From contig NZ_JBMYXF010000008.1 of assembly GCF_049608145.1 (NCBI RefSeq), positions 1 through 64,000 of the forward strand: a stretch of DNA of 64,000 nt, written 5' to 3'. The notes under the pieces were generated by a model that worked only from the letters and a program-made list of their open reading frames with translations, had not been told where the DNA came from and searched no databases. The translations under genes were made by a program, and so were the position numbers. This stretch comes from Halocynthiibacter sp049608145 (GTDB lineage Bacteria; Pseudomonadota; Alphaproteobacteria; Rhodobacterales; Rhodobacteraceae). Positions 61,507 to 64,000 of this stretch are shown piece after piece. Positions within the stretch are counted from its first letter, which is position 1, and every line of letters begins with the position of its first letter.

Positions 61507-62313
61507 ATGTCCCTATTCCACCTGCTTCTCGTCGCCATCATTCAGGGCCTGACAGAATTCCTGCCAGTATCCTCCTCTGGTCACCTTATCCTGCTGCCCG
61601 TCCTGACGGGGGCACAAGATCAAGGCCAGATCATCGACGTCGCCGTGCACCTTGGCACATTGGTGGCTGTGGTGATTTTCTTCTGGCGCGAAGTGTCCGA
61701 AGCCGCCCTTGGCCTGCCCCGCCTCGCCCGCGGTAAAATCGACACCCCCGGCGCGAAACTTGCCCTACTTCTGATCATCGCCACCATTCCCGCCATCATA
61801 TTCGGCCTGATGCTGAAACTGACGGGCGCGGATGACATGATGCGATCCATCAAAGTGATTGGCGCCACCATGATCGGCTTTGGCATTGTGCTATATTTCG
61901 CTGACCAAAAAGGGAATACCACCCGAAAAACAAAAGACTGGGGTTTTCGCGATGCCATCGTCATTGGCTTGTGGCAGGCCGTTGCCCTGATCCCTGGAAC
62001 GTCTCGATCCGGTGCGACCATCACCGGCGCACGCATCCTTGGCTTTGGCCGTGAAGACGCGGCCAGAATTTCGATGCTGATGTCGATCCCAACCATCCTT
62101 GCCGCGGGTGGATTATTGGGTATCGAAGTTGCGGCGACAGCCAATTTACAAGCCGTAAAAGATGGCGCGATCGCAGCCGCATTTTCATGCGTCGCGGCCT
62201 TATTGGCCCTGACATTAATGATGCGCCTGCTGCGCAGCGTCAGCTTCACGCCCTATGTGATCTACCGTGTGCTATTGGGTGCGGCCCTGTTGTGGCTGGC
62301 ATATGCCGCCTGA
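61507..62313 (+). CDS. uppP: Undecaprenyl-diphosphate phosphatase UppP (BacA)
   Basis: 268 residues, an integral membrane protein with about eight hydrophobic segments. The catalytic motifs are EFLPVSSSGHLIL at about 18-30 and GTSRSGATI at about 164-172. The enzyme recycles the lipid carrier for peptidoglycan and other surface polymers and gives bacitracin resistance when abundant. It is divergent from gltD across about 210 bases, and it directly abuts the NDUFA9-like gene stop with no gap. Confidence 0.95.
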   Translation: MSLFHLLLVAIIQGLTEFLPVSSSGHLILLPVLTGAQDQGQIIDVAVHLGTLVAVVIFFWREVSEAALGLPRLARGKIDTPGAKLALLLIIATIPAIIFGLMLKLTGADDMMRSIKVIGATMIGFGIVLYFADQKGNTTRKTKDWGFRDAIVIGLWQAVALIPGTSRSGATITGARILGFGREDAARISMLMSIPTILAAGGLLGIEVAATANLQAVKDGAIAAAFSCVAALLALTLMMRLLRSVSFTPYVIYRVLLGAALLWLAYAA

Positions 62314-63297
62314 TCAACCACGCAGGTTCGCGGCTGAATCACGGATGTCATCATATTGACCAGATGGACGATACCGCCACAGATAATCCGGCAATACACT
62401 GTCCATGCGCACGGGTTCGATCCCCAGATCTGCAAGGGTCTTCGCGTCTTCCGACACGGTGTTATCTGTGCTTAGCGCACGCAACTGATCACGCGTCATC
62501 AGAAAGTTCGGGATTGCCCCGAGGGACACAGTTTCAATGAATGACAAAACCGCTGCTTCGATATGGGCAATGAACATCGGCAGACCAAAAAGAATGCGCT
62601 TGCGATAGGACACCTCAAGCGCCTTTTCCATCACCTCACGGAACGTGACAACTTCAGCGCCCCCCAATTCATAGACGCCAGACGCGGCTGCACCGACAAC
62701 CCCGGCAACCGCAGCCTGCGCCACATCATCAACATAGACGGGCTGCAACTTTACGCCACCGGCAACCACCGGCATTACCGGGGCAAAGCGGGACAACCCT
62801 GCAATCTTGTTAAAGAAACCATCTTCCGCACCGAAAACAACTGAAGGGCGCAGGATCACAGCATCGTGGAAATGTTCCAGAATCGCAGCTTCGCCCTGTG
62901 CTTTTGTCACCTGATAGTTGCTATCGCTGCTTTCATCCGCCCCCAGCGCGGACAAATGAACCAGACGATCAACCCCCAGATCTGCCGCAATACGTGCAAT
63001 GCGCCCCGCACCATCAACCTGGACCGCGCCAAATGTCTGTCGACCACGTTCATCCAAAAGCCCGACGCAGTTCACCACCGCATCCGCACCCTGCATCACC
63101 GCACGAACAGAGGCGTCATCGCGAATATTGCAAAACACCGGTTCAACCTGGCCAGGCGCCCCATAGGGTTTCACATGCATCGATTCGTTCGGACGACGGC
63201 TTGCAACCCGCACACGCCAGCCCTCTTTCGCCATACGCCGTGCGATATAGCGTCCGACAAAGCCGGCACCGCCGAAGATGGTGACAAGTCTGGTCAT
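62314..63297 (-). CDS. NDUFA9-like / complex I-associated NAD(P)-binding protein
   Basis: 327 residues with a Rossmann start (LVTIFGGAGFVGRYIARRMAKEGWRVRVASR), then NCVGLLDERGRQTFGAVQVDGAGRIARIA, VHLSALGADESSDSNYQVTKAQGEAAI and ILRPSVVFGAEDGFFNKIA. This matches the NAD(P)-binding NDUFA9/complex-I assembly-like family of alphaproteobacteria. A catalytic activity is not established. Its stop abuts the uppP stop with no space. The 239 bases to the next gene are without an obvious feature. Confidence 0.9.
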   Translation of the reverse strand: MTRLVTIFGGAGFVGRYIARRMAKEGWRVRVASRRPNESMHVKPYGAPGQVEPVFCNIRDDASVRAVMQGADAVVNCVGLLDERGRQTFGAVQVDGAGRIARIAADLGVDRLVHLSALGADESSDSNYQVTKAQGEAAILEHFHDAVILRPSVVFGAEDGFFNKIAGLSRFAPVMPVVAGGVKLQPVYVDDVAQAAVAGVVGAAASGVYELGGAEVVTFREVMEKALEVSYRKRILFGLPMFIAHIEAAVLSFIETVSLGAIPNFLMTRDQLRALSTDNTVSEDAKTLADLGIEPVRMDSVLPDYLWRYRPSGQYDDIRDSAANLRG

Positions 63298-63536
63298 TGG
63301 GTATCCTCCGGGAAATTCCTAATTACCGGAATAACGCCCCCGCCCCACGCAAACAAGGCGCAAAGCCGCGCAGGCGTCGGAAAATCCGTCAAGTTCACCG
63401 GAATTGCTTAGCACGTCCATGATTTTGAGGTGCCGTCATCCCGCACGGCCAAAGAATTCACCGAAATACTCAAAAACACAGCTTTTCGCATTGACACCCC
63501 CCGCCCACAGGTCTAAATCCGCCCTCACCAACCCGT

Positions 63537-63623
63537 GCCCAGATGGCGGAATTGGTAGACGCGCTAGCTTCAGGTGCTAGTGTCCGTATGGACGTGGAGG
63601 TTCGAGTCCTCTTCTGGGCACCA
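63537..63623 (+). tRNA. tRNA-Leu (anticodon CAG)
   Basis: 87 bases including the encoded CCA end. The 7-bp acceptor stem GCCCAGA/TCTGGGC, D arm, anticodon stem CTAGC/GCTAG with loop TTCAGGT (CAG), the long variable arm typical of leucine tRNAs and the TTCGAGTCC T loop are all visible. It reads CUG. The 3' end of such tRNAs is a common attachment site for integrative elements. Confidence 0.95.
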
Positions 63624-63652
63624 ACAATTCCGTAATTTCAACATAAAATCAA

Positions 63653-63664
63653 TACCTTAAGGTA
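63653..63664. repeat. Palindrome TACCTTAAGGTA downstream of tRNA-Leu
   Basis: A perfect 12-bp palindrome 30 bases after the tRNA end. Its core CCTTAAGG resembles the TCCTTA-TCT-TAAGGA pair at 63798-63812. Confidence 0.55.
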
Positions 63665-63785
63665 AGTGCGATTTTTGCAAGCCACCTTTTGCGCCACCCT
63701 GAAATCTGCGCTGTGGTGATGCTTTATGTTCCGCTATGATTCCAGTATCCTAAAACTCCTCGGACCGTGGGCAACTGCAACCGGG

Positions 63786-63812
63786 GCATCGCGATGCTCC
63801 TTATCTTAAGGA
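63786..63812. repeat. Two adjacent palindromes before the AlpA-like gene
   Basis: GCATCGCGATGC (63786-63797, perfect 12-bp palindrome) is followed without a gap by TCCTTA-TCT-TAAGGA (63798-63812), which also contains the ribosome site of the AlpA-like gene. Candidate operator or recombination site. The 198 bases from the tRNA end to the AlpA-like start hold no other gene. Confidence 0.6.
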
Positions 63813-63821
63813 GACATTGTG

Positions 63822-64000
63822 ATGAGGATACTGTCAAAACGCGATCTGAAGGAACTGGTTTTATATTCGCCGCAGCACGTTGCGAGACTGGAGAAGGCAG
63901 GCAAGTTTCCCAAAAGGGTACAGCTCGGCCCAAACCGTGTCGGATGGGTGGAAAGCGAAGTAATGGACTGGCTCACAGAACGGCTAGAGTTACGCAGTAA
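63822..64000 (+). CDS. AlpA-like phage/genomic-island regulator, 5' part
   Basis: 59 full codons then the window ends. RILSKRDLKELVLYSPQHVARLEKAGKFPKRVQLGPNRVGWVESEVMDWLTERL fits the AlpA family (MerR-like helix-turn-helix, prophage CP4-57-type regulators) in which RxVxLGxNRVGWxxSEV is the hallmark. Preceded by AAGGAG. Such proteins control integrase or excisionase genes of integrative elements. Its place next to tRNA-Leu suggests that an island starts here and runs past the window. Confidence 0.85.
   Translation, partial: MRILSKRDLKELVLYSPQHVARLEKAGKFPKRVQLGPNRVGWVESEVMDWLTERLELRS

Noticed and set aside
1..64000. CRISPR arrays, rRNA operons and insertion sequences
   Set aside because: No spaced repeats, rRNA sequence, transposase or terminal inverted repeats with target duplication were seen.

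Overview
This is an ordinary chromosomal segment from an alphaproteobacterium of the order Rhodobacterales, most likely the marine Roseobacter group. The evidence is a CcrM-type GANTC methyltransferase, a CenR-like response regulator, the gene block DUF3576-leuS-lptE-holA, DUF4170 next to Kdo-transferase-like and lpxK genes, a DUF2125 protein, a DUF2793 protein, a short Rhodobacterales-type porin and a GltD/GltB glutamate synthase. No rRNA, CRISPR array or insertion sequence was seen. There is one tRNA. LAYOUT. 1-9.1 kb: truncated ftsK, an amidase, a UbiH-family monooxygenase, a CnoX/LON/Trm112 operon, a DUF2793 spike-like protein and xthA. 9.2-14.8 kb: an MFS transporter, a membrane LytTR regulator, a CenR-like regulator, ribA with an L,D-transpeptidase-like gene, and a YggS-family gene. 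14.9-21.4 kb: a porin, then DUF3576, leuS, lptE, holA and a GST. 21.4-25.3 kb: minus-strand SDR, enoyl-CoA hydratase, MscS channel and flavoprotein. 25.6-32 kb: DUF2125, pmbA/tldE, cysQ, DUF4170, a broken waaA-like gene and lpxK. 32-36.6 kb: CoA-transferase, DsbA-like and DciA-like genes on minus; mutY and alkB on plus. 36.6-41.4 kb: a three-gene glycan cluster, ccrM and rnhB. 41.5-46.9 kb: an accessory block of unrecognised secreted or membrane proteins, including a membrane-anchored winged-helix protein. 47-53.8 kb: a LacI-family regulator with a CocE/NonD hydrolase, kdsD, queG, a GST and mtgA. 54-61.3 kb: gltD and gltB separated by a GFA-family gene and a secreted protein. 61.5-64 kb: uppP, an NDUFA9-like gene, tRNA-Leu(CAG) and the start of an AlpA-like regulator that probably marks the edge of an integrated element. 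HOW THE GENES FIT TOGETHER. Several envelope functions are spread through the window: Kdo supply (kdsD), lipid A (lpxK, waaA-like), LPS export (lptE), lipid carrier recycling (uppP), glycan chain polymerisation (mtgA) and surface glycan initiation. Cell-cycle or DNA functions are ftsK, ccrM, holA, mutY, xthA, rnhB and dciA. The points most worth a second look are an in-frame amber codon in a waaA-like gene that also lacks family catalytic residues, the tRNA-Leu/AlpA junction with its palindromes, an 11-bp four-copy tandem array between gltD and the GFA gene, paired GANTC sites upstream of ccrM and uppP, and the 41.5-46.9 kb accessory block. All calls were made by reading the sequence and the family motifs; no database search was run.
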